Positions 34,270-42,492 of a stretch of 64,000 nt of DNA are shown here, piece by piece. Position 1 is the first letter of the stretch. Every line of letters starts with the position of its first letter. The notes under the pieces were generated by a model. It was not told the origin of the DNA. It made no database searches and saw only the letters and a program-made list of their open reading frames with translations. Origin of the DNA: Bacteroidota bacterium (GTDB taxonomy: Bacteria > Bacteroidota > Bacteroidia > Bacteroidales > UBA12077); the NCBI GenBank assembly GCA_020444275.1, contig JAHLLG010000007.1, forward strand, positions 1 through 64,000. The letters are read 5' to 3'. Both the position numbers and the translations under genes were made by a program.

Positions 34270-35556
34270 ATGGAAAAGAACATTTTTATATTCGATCAGA
34301 ATAAATGTGTTGCCTGCCATGCATGCGTAGTTGCTTGTATAAATGAGAATGGATTTCAGGAACCTTCACAATGGAGAAATGTGCACAAATCTCAGGAATC
34401 GCATTTCCCCGATTTGCCGCTTTTTTGTCTCTCCATTGCTTGTAATCATTGTGATGATGCTCCTTGTTTAAAAAACTGCCCCGCCAATGCCTATTCTCGT
34501 GATGAAAAGACTGGAACCGTAATTCATCATCCCGAAAAATGCATTGGATGCAGATATTGCACCTGGGCCTGCCCGTATGATGCTCCTAAGTTTAACCCAA
34601 AACAAGGTATTATTGAAAAATGCACATTCTGTAATCATCGAATTGAGGATGATCTTAAACCAGCCTGTGCAAACTTATGCCCAGTTGGAGCTTTAGATTT
34701 TACTGCAAAAGAATTTAACAGGGAAGATTCCAATCAGTCTACTCCTATTCCTGTTGATGTGGGATCAAAAATTGAAATAAAGAAGTTACGCAACATAAAA
34801 CCTAGAATAGATCACGAAATTTTTAAAAATCAACCGAAAGAAATCAAATCACAAAAAAAGCATGCTAAAATATCGGCAATTGAGGAATGGCCTTTATTGA
34901 TTTTTACCTTGCTATGTACATTGTTAGTTAGCTTCTTTGCATCCGGCAAAACAGAAAACTTTACATTAACATATAAAATAATATACCTGGCTTTTGCCAC
35001 CGCCGCTGCTATTCTTAGCACATTACATTTAGGAAAAAAACAGCGCGCCTGGAGATCATTACTAAATATTAAAAACTCCTGGCTTAGCAAAGAAATACTC
35101 CTGTTTTCGTTATTTTTCAGTGCCGTTTTTCTTGATTTTTTTATTCTACACATCCCCTATATAATTATTACTTTATTAGGAATATTGCTATTACTGGCCA
35201 TTGATATGCTTTACTATCTGGCAACCTGGCGATGGCCTTTAAAGGTTCACTCTGCACAAACCTTATTTATTGGTATTACTATTTATGCTTTATTAACAGC
35301 CAACATGTATCTTCTTGCTTTTATAACGGGTTTTCGTTTAACAATTTACTTGTACAAAAGCAAACAATACAAAAAGTTCGGCCTACAAGCTTTTATAAGA
35401 ATACTTTTACTTTTATCCTCGTTTGGACTTTTTGCGGCCAACCAGCATATAATTCTGATACTCATTTTAGCAGGAGTTGGCGAAATTATTGACCGTATAG
35501 AATTTTATAATGAGCTAAATGTTCCTGAACCAGGGAAAGAAATTCAATTACACTAA
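34270..35556 (+). CDS. Fused DmsB-like ferredoxin and DmsC-like membrane anchor
   Basis: A 428-residue two-part protein. Residues 1-155 hold four cysteine clusters for 4Fe-4S centres (CVACHACVVAC, CNHCDDAPCLKNCP, CIGCRYCTWACP, CTFCNH..CANLCP), the DmsB/PhsB pattern. From about residue 200 come seven to eight hydrophobic segments of DmsC type, which usually oxidise menaquinol. B and C subunits are normally separate genes, so this is a fusion. It should pass quinol electrons to the molybdoenzyme encoded just upstream. Confidence 0.87.
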   Translation: MEKNIFIFDQNKCVACHACVVACINENGFQEPSQWRNVHKSQESHFPDLPLFCLSIACNHCDDAPCLKNCPANAYSRDEKTGTVIHHPEKCIGCRYCTWACPYDAPKFNPKQGIIEKCTFCNHRIEDDLKPACANLCPVGALDFTAKEFNREDSNQSTPIPVDVGSKIEIKKLRNIKPRIDHEIFKNQPKEIKSQKKHAKISAIEEWPLLIFTLLCTLLVSFFASGKTENFTLTYKIIYLAFATAAAILSTLHLGKKQRAWRSLLNIKNSWLSKEILLFSLFFSAVFLDFFILHIPYIIITLLGILLLLAIDMLYYLATWRWPLKVHSAQTLFIGITIYALLTANMYLLAFITGFRLTIYLYKSKQYKKFGLQAFIRILLLLSSFGLFAANQHIILILILAGVGEIIDRIEFYNELNVPEPGKEIQLH

Positions 35557-35596
35557 GTAAATTCTAACCTTGGCAGTTAATAAAAATTGTCCGATA

Positions 35597-35614
35597 ATGA
35601 ACATTAATGTTCAT
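35597..35614. promoter_or_regulatory. Perfect 18 bp palindrome
   Basis: ATGAACATT joined to its inverted copy AATGTTCAT, in the intergenic space 114 bp before a GNAT gene. It may be an operator; no T-tract suggests it is not a terminator. Confidence 0.4.
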
Positions 35615-35727
35615 AAATAAACAACATTAATCCTGTGGGAAAACTTGGTTCTTCGCTATAAATAAATATTTTATAATTCATGGCATTATTTTTATTGTAA
35701 GAAACGTTAAACTTAATCGTCGACATA

Positions 35728-36225
35728 ATGAGGAATATTTCTTTCGAACCACTTACTGAAAAGCATAGAACTCCTGTAATGGATATTTACAACTATTATA
35801 TTGAGAATAGTTTTTCAGCCTATCCGGAAAAAACATTTGATTATGACTTTTATGATAAATTTCTGGAGATTTCTACACAATATCCGGCCTATGCTATTGA
35901 AGTTGAAGGAAAAACAGTTGGATTCTGCTATCTTAGCGCATATAATCCTCTTTCATCTTTTCGTGAAACAGCACAGATCACTTATTTTATTTTAAAAGAT
36001 TATACCGGGAAAGGAGTTGGAAAAATTGCCTTAGAAAAATTGAAGAGAGAAGCTAAAAAGTTTGGTATAAAAACAATCTTAGCACACATATCCTCCTTGA
36101 ACACAAAAAGTGTAGCATTTCACGCAAGAAATGGATTTAAAGAATGTGGCAGATTTAAGAAAATAATAAGAAAACAAGACAGATACTTTGACATCATTTG
36201 GATGCAAAAAACCCTAAAAGCCTAA
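35728..36225 (+). CDS. GNAT-family N-acetyltransferase
   Basis: A 165-residue acetyltransferase close to the phosphinothricin/methionine-sulfoximine type: N-terminal EKHRTPVMDIYNYYIENSFSAYPEK, acetyl-CoA loop (YTGKGVGKIALEKLK) and C-terminal NTKSVAFHARNGFKECGRFKKI. It likely acetylates a small amine such as an amino acid analogue. Substrate uncertain. It stands alone. Confidence 0.85.
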   Translation: MRNISFEPLTEKHRTPVMDIYNYYIENSFSAYPEKTFDYDFYDKFLEISTQYPAYAIEVEGKTVGFCYLSAYNPLSSFRETAQITYFILKDYTGKGVGKIALEKLKREAKKFGIKTILAHISSLNTKSVAFHARNGFKECGRFKKIIRKQDRYFDIIWMQKTLKA

Positions 36226-36395
36226 GCTTTAATAAAATGAAGAAATCTAATTTACGTAGATCATGATGAATAAATCAGTAAAAGAAAGCGTTATACCTAG
36301 TGGTTTACGTTACAAAAATGCCTTGTTTTTCAAACAAAAGACATAAAATTAACTGTTGAAGTCATTCTCCAAGTTCAATAAAACAATAAATTAGA

Positions 36396-37103
36396 ATGCC
36401 TGGAATAATAGATAACGTTCGAAAAGAATTACATCAACATATTGATGAAAAAACGCAAAGAAACAGTCAGAATTTTTTTAAAGAAAAAATTCAGTTTTAT
36501 GGTGTGAAAGTACCTGTGGTTCACAGAATCAGTAAAGAATTGTTTAAATCCATTGAAAGCAGTAATAAAAGTGAAATTTTTGAACTCTGCGAAATTTTAT
36601 GGCAATCGGGTAAACTGGAAGAATCATTTGTAGCGTGCAATTGGTCATACTACATAAAAAAAAGATATAAACCCGAAGATATTAAGCTATTCGAAAAATG
36701 GATAGCCCAATATGTAAATAACTGGGCATCGTGCGATACCTTCTGCAATCACAGTGTTGGCGAATTACTGGAGCAGTATCCCGAACAAATTGATTATATA
36801 AAAAATTGGGCAACCTCAGATAATCGATGGATGCGAAGAGCTTCGGCTGTTTCGCTTATAATTCCGGCACGAAAAGGAAAGTTTCTGAATGATATTTTTG
36901 AAATTGCCGACTTGCTATTGCAGGACAAGGATGATCTTGTTCAAAAAGGCTATGGATGGATGTTAAAAGTTACCAGCCAGTTCTACCAGAAAGAAGTATT
37001 CAACTACGTTATAAAAAACAAATCCATTATGCCGAGAACAACACTCCGATATGCCATAGAAAAAATGCCCAAAGAATTAAGAACTGAAGCAATGAAAAAA
37101 TAA
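36396..37103 (+). CDS. DNA alkylation repair protein, AlkD family
   Basis: A 235-residue all-helical HEAT-like protein (PVVHRISKELFKSI, CNWSYYIKKRYKPEDIKLFEKWIAQYVNNWASCDTFCNHSVGELLEQYP, WMRRASAVSLIIPARKG). AlkD glycosylases excise N3- and N7-alkyl purines without base flipping. The WASCDTFC and WMRRASAV motifs typical of the family are intact. The next gene starts 11 bp downstream. Confidence 0.9.
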   Translation: MPGIIDNVRKELHQHIDEKTQRNSQNFFKEKIQFYGVKVPVVHRISKELFKSIESSNKSEIFELCEILWQSGKLEESFVACNWSYYIKKRYKPEDIKLFEKWIAQYVNNWASCDTFCNHSVGELLEQYPEQIDYIKNWATSDNRWMRRASAVSLIIPARKGKFLNDIFEIADLLLQDKDDLVQKGYGWMLKVTSQFYQKEVFNYVIKNKSIMPRTTLRYAIEKMPKELRTEAMKK

Positions 37104-37114
37104 AGACTAAAACA

Positions 37115-37774
37115 ATGAAAACAAAAGCAATTTTTAACGGTTTATTGGCCCTTACATTTGTTGGCTTTTTTACACAAGCCTATTCACAAGAAAACAAAAC
37201 ACTGACAAACATCACAAAGGTTTTAGAAATATTTGAACAGGGATATCTCGAAAGAGATACGGCCAAGCTGAATGAATGGTGCAGTACAATACTTTTCGAT
37301 AATGTTGAAATTATTGGTACCTACTCTATGCATATTGATACGCGGGAGTGGTGCACCGGACTGGAAAAGGCAACTGAATTATTCCGCAACGACTGGTTAA
37401 ACTGGGGCGACTTAACCATAAATTTAAATAATGCGCATATTAATTACGATAATGATCTGGCCTGGGTTAGCTTTGAAGCAACATTAACCAAATCGCCGGA
37501 AAACTCCAATGGCAGAACAATTGAAGAAAGTGCAGGGAATTTATTACGATCAATCAATGCTAATTCAGAGAAAGAAGACAGTATATCTAATAAATTTAAA
37601 TTGTTAGAAACCGCATATCTGGCCAATCTTGTGCTCTATCAATACGAACAAGGCGAAGAATTTGTGTGGCCGGTAAGAGTTTCAGGTGTTTTACAGAAAA
37701 AAAGCGGCAACTGGAAATTCAGGCAACTGCATTTTTCGTATCCGAACCAAGGTTTTCCGAATGTGAGGTTATAG
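37115..37774 (+). CDS. Exported NTF2-like protein
   Basis: A 219-residue protein with a signal peptide (AIFNGLLALTFVGFFTQAYSQ) and a SnoaL/NTF2-like fold: an early helix (VLEIFEQGYLERDTAKL), DNAHINYDNDLAWVSFEATL-like strands and the C-terminal KKSGNWKFRQLHFSYP. Such domains often bind small ligands or act in oligomers; no catalytic residue is assigned. It may share an mRNA with alkD (11 bp gap). Confidence 0.7.
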   Translation: MKTKAIFNGLLALTFVGFFTQAYSQENKTLTNITKVLEIFEQGYLERDTAKLNEWCSTILFDNVEIIGTYSMHIDTREWCTGLEKATELFRNDWLNWGDLTINLNNAHINYDNDLAWVSFEATLTKSPENSNGRTIEESAGNLLRSINANSEKEDSISNKFKLLETAYLANLVLYQYEQGEEFVWPVRVSGVLQKKSGNWKFRQLHFSYPNQGFPNVRL

Positions 37775-37860
37775 AAAATCTGTTCGACCACAAATCTATG
37801 TAATGATTAATTCGCGTACCTTTTGATAACGAAGAAAAACAATTAAAAAATGAATTAAAT

Positions 37861-38490
37861 ATGTTTGGAATTGAAAATTATTTAGGATTTATTCTGGCTG
37901 GCATTGTTTTAAATATCACCCCAGGTGCAGACTCAATTTATATTATGACCAGAAGCATTGCCCAAGGTAAAAGGGCAGGTATTTATTCAGTACTGGGTGT
38001 ATCAACAGGTGGTTTAATACACACTGTTTTTGCTTCTTTCGGATTATCAATAATTCTGGCAAAATCAGCATTCGCATTTATGATAGTTAAATATTTTGGG
38101 GCTGCTTACTTAATATATCTTGGTATTAAAATGCTGATCGAAAAAAATAATTTATTTGAAAGCAAAACGCAAAATTTTGATAAATTAAGTCTGGGTAAAA
38201 TTTATCGACAAGGACTAATAACTAACATCTTAAATCCAAAAGTTGCTTTATTTTTCCTCGCTTTTTTACCACAATTTATCGAACCACAGTATACAAATAG
38301 TGCTATTCCGTTCTTAATACTTGGTGTCACATTTATGACAACCGGCACACTTTGGTGTCTCTTTTTAGCATACGCATCTTCCTTAATAACTAAGACATTA
38401 AGAAACAATAATCGAATTGGTAAGATTTTGCAAAAAGTAAATGGTTTAATATTCATAGGACTGGGAGCGAAATTATTATTAGATAAATAA
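37861..38490 (+). CDS. LysE family translocator
   Basis: A 209-residue membrane protein with six segments and the RhtB/LysE signature NITPGADSIYIMTRSIAQGKRAGIYSVLGV, followed by FGAAYLIYLGIKM and NPKVALFFLAFLPQFI. Family members export amino acids. The substrate is not known; the neighbouring NTF2-like genes give no hint. Confidence 0.9.
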   Translation: MFGIENYLGFILAGIVLNITPGADSIYIMTRSIAQGKRAGIYSVLGVSTGGLIHTVFASFGLSIILAKSAFAFMIVKYFGAAYLIYLGIKMLIEKNNLFESKTQNFDKLSLGKIYRQGLITNILNPKVALFFLAFLPQFIEPQYTNSAIPFLILGVTFMTTGTLWCLFLAYASSLITKTLRNNNRIGKILQKVNGLIFIGLGAKLLLDK

Positions 38491-38590
38491 AAAAGAGACT
38501 AACATATAATTATTTACGAGCTGCTTTCTGTAGATCTGATAAAATCAATTCGTTCTATTCTACTGGCGTCTTTTTATATTAAACACATCT

Positions 38591-38983
38591 ATGAAAGAAA
38601 CAATCGAAAACAAAATTATCTCATTGGAAAAAAAAGCACTTGAACGATGGAACCAGGGTGATCCTTCGGGATTTTTAGAGTTATCAGCAAATGATGTGGT
38701 TTACTTTGATCCCTTTACAGAGCATCGAATTGATGGATTAGAGAAACTCACACAGCTTTACGAAACCATTCGCGGAGAAATAAAGGTTGATCGATACGAA
38801 ATGATTAATCCCAAAGTTCATTGTTCCGAAGAAATGGCTGTGTTAACTTATAATCTTATTTCGCATATTAATAATGATACTGTTCGCTGGAACTGTACCG
38901 AGGTTTTCAGGAAAGACAGTAATAATGAGTGGAAAATTATCCAAACACACTGGTCACTTACAAAACCTAAGCTAAATACTTAA
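38591..38983 (+). CDS. SnoaL/DUF4440-like protein
   Basis: A 130-residue cytosolic NTF2-fold protein (ALERWNQGDPSGFLELSANDVVYFDPFTEHRIDGLEKLTQLYETI; VTYNLISHINNDTVRWNCTEVFRKDSNNEWKIIQTHWSL). These small cone-shaped proteins bind ligands or catalyse varied reactions; no specific role can be read here. Confidence 0.8.
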   Translation: MKETIENKIISLEKKALERWNQGDPSGFLELSANDVVYFDPFTEHRIDGLEKLTQLYETIRGEIKVDRYEMINPKVHCSEEMAVLTYNLISHINNDTVRWNCTEVFRKDSNNEWKIIQTHWSLTKPKLNT

Positions 38984-39003
38984 TGAGAATATCACAAATA
39001 AAC

Positions 39004-39036
39004 AAAGCCGATTCTTAAACAGAACCGGCTTTTAAA
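39004..39036. terminator. Terminator between convergent genes
   Basis: Imperfect stem AAAGCCG.TTCT/AGAA.CGGCTTT with a T/A-rich flank, placed between the DUF4440 gene and the convergent small Lys/Glu/Cys-rich gene. Confidence 0.6.
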
Positions 39037-39059
39037 ATCAACTTACATGAAAAAATTCA

Positions 39060-39266
39060 CTATTTCTTTTCTTCTTTTTTCTCTTCTTTATCGCACTCTT
39101 TTGCTTTCTTTTCGCAAGTGCTAGGACACTTCTTTGACTTCTCTTCTGAACATTTTTCTGTTTTTGCTTTTTCAGCTTTCTTTTCTGGTTCTTGTGCATT
39201 CGCAGTTCCTAAAGAAATAACAGCAATAAATGCTATGCTTGATAGTACTACTAAAAACTTCTTCAT
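39060..39266 (-). CDS. Small exported Lys/Glu/Cys-rich protein
   Basis: A 68-residue protein. A normal signal peptide (FLVVLSSIAFIAVISLGTANAQ) is followed by about 43 residues of which 16 are Lys, 12 Glu and 4 Cys (KCSEEKSKKCPSTCEKKAKEC). The mature part cannot fold as a classic domain; it looks like a disordered, possibly metal- or thiol-binding peptide. It is divergent from a two-component sensor gene 145 bp away. I know no function for it. Confidence 0.7.
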   Translation of the reverse strand: MKKFLVVLSSIAFIAVISLGTANAQEPEKKAEKAKTEKCSEEKSKKCPSTCEKKAKECDKEEKKEEKK

Positions 39267-39398
39267 AATTAATAATTTTTTGTTTGTAATTAATTTCTAC
39301 TAACAAATATAACAAGAGATCGATCGCGTTAAAGTTATTGCGAGGTTAATTCATGTTAATGCGATGTTAAAAAAAGTGTAAAACATTCATTTTCTGGC

Positions 39399-39406
39399 TA
39401 CATTTG
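39399..39406 (+). promoter_or_regulatory. -7 element (TACATTTG) next to the sensor kinase start
   Basis: TACATTTG ends only 5 bp before the ATG at 39412, so transcription would start at about the first codon. The message would be leaderless or nearly so. Confidence 0.4.
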
Positions 39407-39411
39407 TGCTA

Positions 39412-40668
39412 ATGAAAAACAACAAACAACAAATAGCTTATATTGCCATAACATTCATCAGTCTGTTGGCTCTATTGATTATTCAGATCACATGGATTGT
39501 AAAGGCAGCCAATATACAGGAAAAACAATTTAGCCACAGCGTGAAAATGGCTATGGAAGAGATTGTAACTAAAATTGCAGATGATCAGTCTATTTGTAAA
39601 GAAGTGTCGAATTGCATCGGGGAGGATGGTTACCCATCGTGTTATAATTCCATGAAAAATAATCTGCAGTGGGAAAAAATTGATGCCATTGTCAAAAAGT
39701 GTTTAAGTAATTATAACATAGAAACAGATTATGAGTTCGATATCGTAGATACCAGAAAGGATAAAGATTATAATACATGCAGAAAAACATATTTCTCAAA
39801 AAATCTTGAAAATGTTCTGCTAGCAAATGCCATAGAACTAAAAATTCGTTTTCCCAAAAAACGTGAATTCATAGCTGCGCAAATTGGGCTGATGTTTATA
39901 TCATCTATTTTACTTATTGGCTTAATCACAGTTTCGTTTTTAATTATCCTTAAATATTACAGAAGAGAAAAAGCTTTATATAAGAGCACACGTGATTTTA
40001 TCAATAACATAACCCACGAATTTAAAACACCAATTACAAACATTGCGCTTGCAAATAGTATGTTATCTAAAAACGATAAAGTCCGGCAAGATGAAAAGCT
40101 GCATGAATATTCAAAAATTATTAAAGTTGAACAGAAGAAGCTAAAAAACAGAGTTGAAGGATTATTAGATGCAGCACGAATTGAAAACAGCAATGGAGAA
40201 AACTGTGAAACCATAGATATTTGCAATTTTATAAAATGTACCGTTGATTCGTACCAGGTTCAGGTTCAAGAACTAAAAGGTAAGATAGAATATGAGAAAT
40301 TATCCCAAAAATGTACAGTGCATGCAGATAAAGAGCAATTTCAAACAGCTATTTCAAATTTAATTGATAATGCATTAAAATACTGTGAAAAAGAACCGAA
40401 CATAATAATTAGAACATACGATAAATCAGATTATATATTTATTGAGATTACAGACAATGGTATAGGAATAAAGCGCGAACACCAGCAGCAAATATTCGAA
40501 AAGTACTTTAGGGTTCCTACCGGCGATGTGCATAATGTAAAAGGTTCGGGCATAGGTTTATCTACGGTAAAATCAATTGTTGAATCCATACAGGGAGAAA
40601 TAACTGTACAAAGTAAACCGGGCGAGGGAGCTACATTTATCATTAAATTACCTTACTGCCATGAGTAA
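39412..40668 (+). CDS. Sensor histidine kinase with Cys-rich extracytoplasmic domain (RprX-like)
   Basis: A 418-residue sensor kinase. Two membrane segments (about residues 10-30 and 157-180) flank a ~125-residue outer domain with five Cys (62, 68, 77, 97, 123). The HisKA box FINNITHEFKTPITN gives phospho-His202, followed by an HATPase with DNALKYC, ITDNGIGI and VKGSGIGLSTVKSIV. ATG at 39412 is preferred to a GTG six bases earlier. It overlaps the response regulator gene by 8 bp. The sensed signal is unknown; the cysteines suggest a redox or metal stimulus. Confidence 0.92.
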   Translation: MKNNKQQIAYIAITFISLLALLIIQITWIVKAANIQEKQFSHSVKMAMEEIVTKIADDQSICKEVSNCIGEDGYPSCYNSMKNNLQWEKIDAIVKKCLSNYNIETDYEFDIVDTRKDKDYNTCRKTYFSKNLENVLLANAIELKIRFPKKREFIAAQIGLMFISSILLIGLITVSFLIILKYYRREKALYKSTRDFINNITHEFKTPITNIALANSMLSKNDKVRQDEKLHEYSKIIKVEQKKLKNRVEGLLDAARIENSNGENCETIDICNFIKCTVDSYQVQVQELKGKIEYEKLSQKCTVHADKEQFQTAISNLIDNALKYCEKEPNIIIRTYDKSDYIFIEITDNGIGIKREHQQQIFEKYFRVPTGDVHNVKGSGIGLSTVKSIVESIQGEITVQSKPGEGATFIIKLPYCHE

Positions 40669-41356
40669 AAGAAAATGGAAAATATTACTCGTTGAAGATG
40701 ATACCAATCTTGGATTTTTGTTACTAGAGTTCCTTGAAAGCAACGGATTTGATGTTAAACTTTATCGTGATGGTATTTCCGGATTGAATGGTTTTCGTGC
40801 ATCAGAATTTGATTTTTGTATTCTGGATGTTATGATGCCATTAATGGATGGTTTTACTCTGGCCGAAAAGATTCGTGAGCAAAATCAAAAAATTCCAATT
40901 ATCTTTCTTACTGCACGATCCATGAAGGAAGATAAGTTAAAAGGTTTTAGAATAGGTATTGATGACTATATAACCAAACCATTCGACGAAGAAGAACTTC
41001 TGTTTCGTATCCAGTCCATTTTAAAAAGAGTAAATCCCGAAGAAGAAACCCAAAAAGTACTTTACCAACTAGGTAAAATAACATTTGATGCCCAGAATCA
41101 GGTTATAAAAATTGATGGCCAATCGAAAAGATTAACCTCCAAAGAGAGTAAAATTTTGGAACTACTGGCTAAATCAAAGAATAATATTGTCAACCGCGAA
41201 ACTTTGATGAAAGAGATCTGGGGCGAGACCGATTATTTTATAGGTAGAAGTCTTGATGTTTTTATTTCTAAACTCAGAAAACATTTAAAAGATGAACCTA
41301 AACTAAAAATAGAAACCATTCCAACTGTTGGTATAATTTTAAGTATGGAAGAGTAA
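40661..41356 (+). CDS. OmpR-family response regulator
   Basis: A 231-residue two-domain regulator. The receiver has KILLVEDDTNLG and phospho-Asp in CILDVMMPLMDG with ITKPFDEEEL at the end. The C-terminal winged helix (TSKESKILELLAKSKNNIVNRETLMKEIWG, SLDVFISKLRKHLK) binds DNA. It overlaps the sensor gene, so the two form one two-component system. Confidence 0.95.
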   Translation: MSKRKWKILLVEDDTNLGFLLLEFLESNGFDVKLYRDGISGLNGFRASEFDFCILDVMMPLMDGFTLAEKIREQNQKIPIIFLTARSMKEDKLKGFRIGIDDYITKPFDEEELLFRIQSILKRVNPEEETQKVLYQLGKITFDAQNQVIKIDGQSKRLTSKESKILELLAKSKNNIVNRETLMKEIWGETDYFIGRSLDVFISKLRKHLKDEPKLKIETIPTVGIILSMEE

Positions 41357-41410
41357 TCTGTATTCCATAAAAATTCTTATTTTCACCATCAAATTCTTAA
41401 AATCACACAA

Positions 41411-41653
41411 ATGAACCTACCAGACATTATTGGATCAGCTGGTGTAGCCATGATTCTAATCGCGTTTATTCTTAACTTAATGCAAGTTATATCTACCAAA
41501 AATTTTTGGTACATCCTCATGAACTTTTTTGGCGCAGGATTAGCTTGTTATGCTTCTGTTTTATTAAAGTATGTACCCTTTATTATATTAGAAGCAACAT
41601 GGACTTCCGTTTCTCTCGGAGCATTAATAAATCATTTCCGAAGAAGAACTTAG
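41411..41653 (+). CDS. Small CBU_0592-like membrane protein
   Basis: An 80-residue protein with three hydrophobic segments (IIGSAGVAMILIAFILNLM, FWYILMNFFGAGLACYASVLL, FIILEATWTSVSLGALI). It resembles the CBU_0592 family of small membrane proteins, whose function is unknown. It follows the response regulator by 54 bp and may be cotranscribed. Confidence 0.7.
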   Translation: MNLPDIIGSAGVAMILIAFILNLMQVISTKNFWYILMNFFGAGLACYASVLLKYVPFIILEATWTSVSLGALINHFRRRT

Positions 41654-41825
41654 CCATAGTTATAGAAGTATTAAAAGCCATATTTTTATTGTGTGAACCC
41701 TTTTTAGAAAGAAATTACTACTGGAGTTACGTTAAAAAATATAAAATAATACTAAATGCATCCCATTCGGCATATATATTGATGTGTAATAAATGAAATT
41801 AATTTTTAATCTAAAACTTAATAGC

Positions 41826-42413
41826 ATGAAAAAACACTCCTTTTTATTAATTGCTTTACTATTCCCTTTTTTATTATCTGCACAGAATATTAAACGAAAT
41901 GAAGCAGGTATAACCTTTTCTAGTCTTAACAGCTTTGGAATTTCTTATAAAACAGGAAATGACCACTCTCTTTGGCGATTTAATACCCTGGTAATTAACG
42001 GAAGTAATATTGAGGAAAATTCAGATAGCCTTGATACCAAAAATGAAAATACGGGAATCGAACTTAAAGTAGGACATGAATTTATTAAGACTATAACCGA
42101 AAAAGTTGAGTTCAGATATGGAACCGATATCTCGTTTGGTTATAATCACGCATTATATGATCGCAATGATAAATCAATAAACGATAGTGATCGTTCACAA
42201 GAACGTTCAACTTTTACTCCGGGACTAAATCTTGTACTTGGATTAAACTACCTAATTAATGATCATTTCATTGTAGGAGCCGAAATTCTTCCCTATGTGC
42301 GCTACCAGTTTGGCGAAATAAAAGAAGATAACGACCAAAAAAGAGATATATCCGGAATGCAATATGGATTATCCAATACCTCAGCAAGAATATCGCTGGT
42401 GTATCGATTTTAA
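41826..42413 (+). CDS. Outer membrane beta-barrel-like protein
   Basis: A 195-residue protein with a signal peptide (HSFLLIALLFPFLLSAQ) and strand-rich sequence (EFRYGTDISFGYNHALYD, FTPGLNLVLGLNYLI, FIVGAEILPYVRYQFGE) ending in the aromatic ISLVYRF expected of an outer-membrane barrel. An upstream ATG adds 11 non-signal residues and is disfavoured. Function unknown. Confidence 0.72.
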   Translation: MKKHSFLLIALLFPFLLSAQNIKRNEAGITFSSLNSFGISYKTGNDHSLWRFNTLVINGSNIEENSDSLDTKNENTGIELKVGHEFIKTITEKVEFRYGTDISFGYNHALYDRNDKSINDSDRSQERSTFTPGLNLVLGLNYLINDHFIVGAEILPYVRYQFGEIKEDNDQKRDISGMQYGLSNTSARISLVYRF

Positions 42414-42443
42414 TATAAAATCCCTTCCAGGTGACAAAAATAA

Positions 42444-42473
42444 AAAAGCTGGTAAATAATTCTACCAGCTTTT
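42444..42473. terminator. Bidirectional terminator
   Basis: Perfect stem AAAAGCTGGTA/TACCAGCTTTT with an 8-base loop, between the barrel gene and the convergent gcvP. Confidence 0.8.
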
Positions 42474-42492
42474 CAATTATATAAGACTTCTT

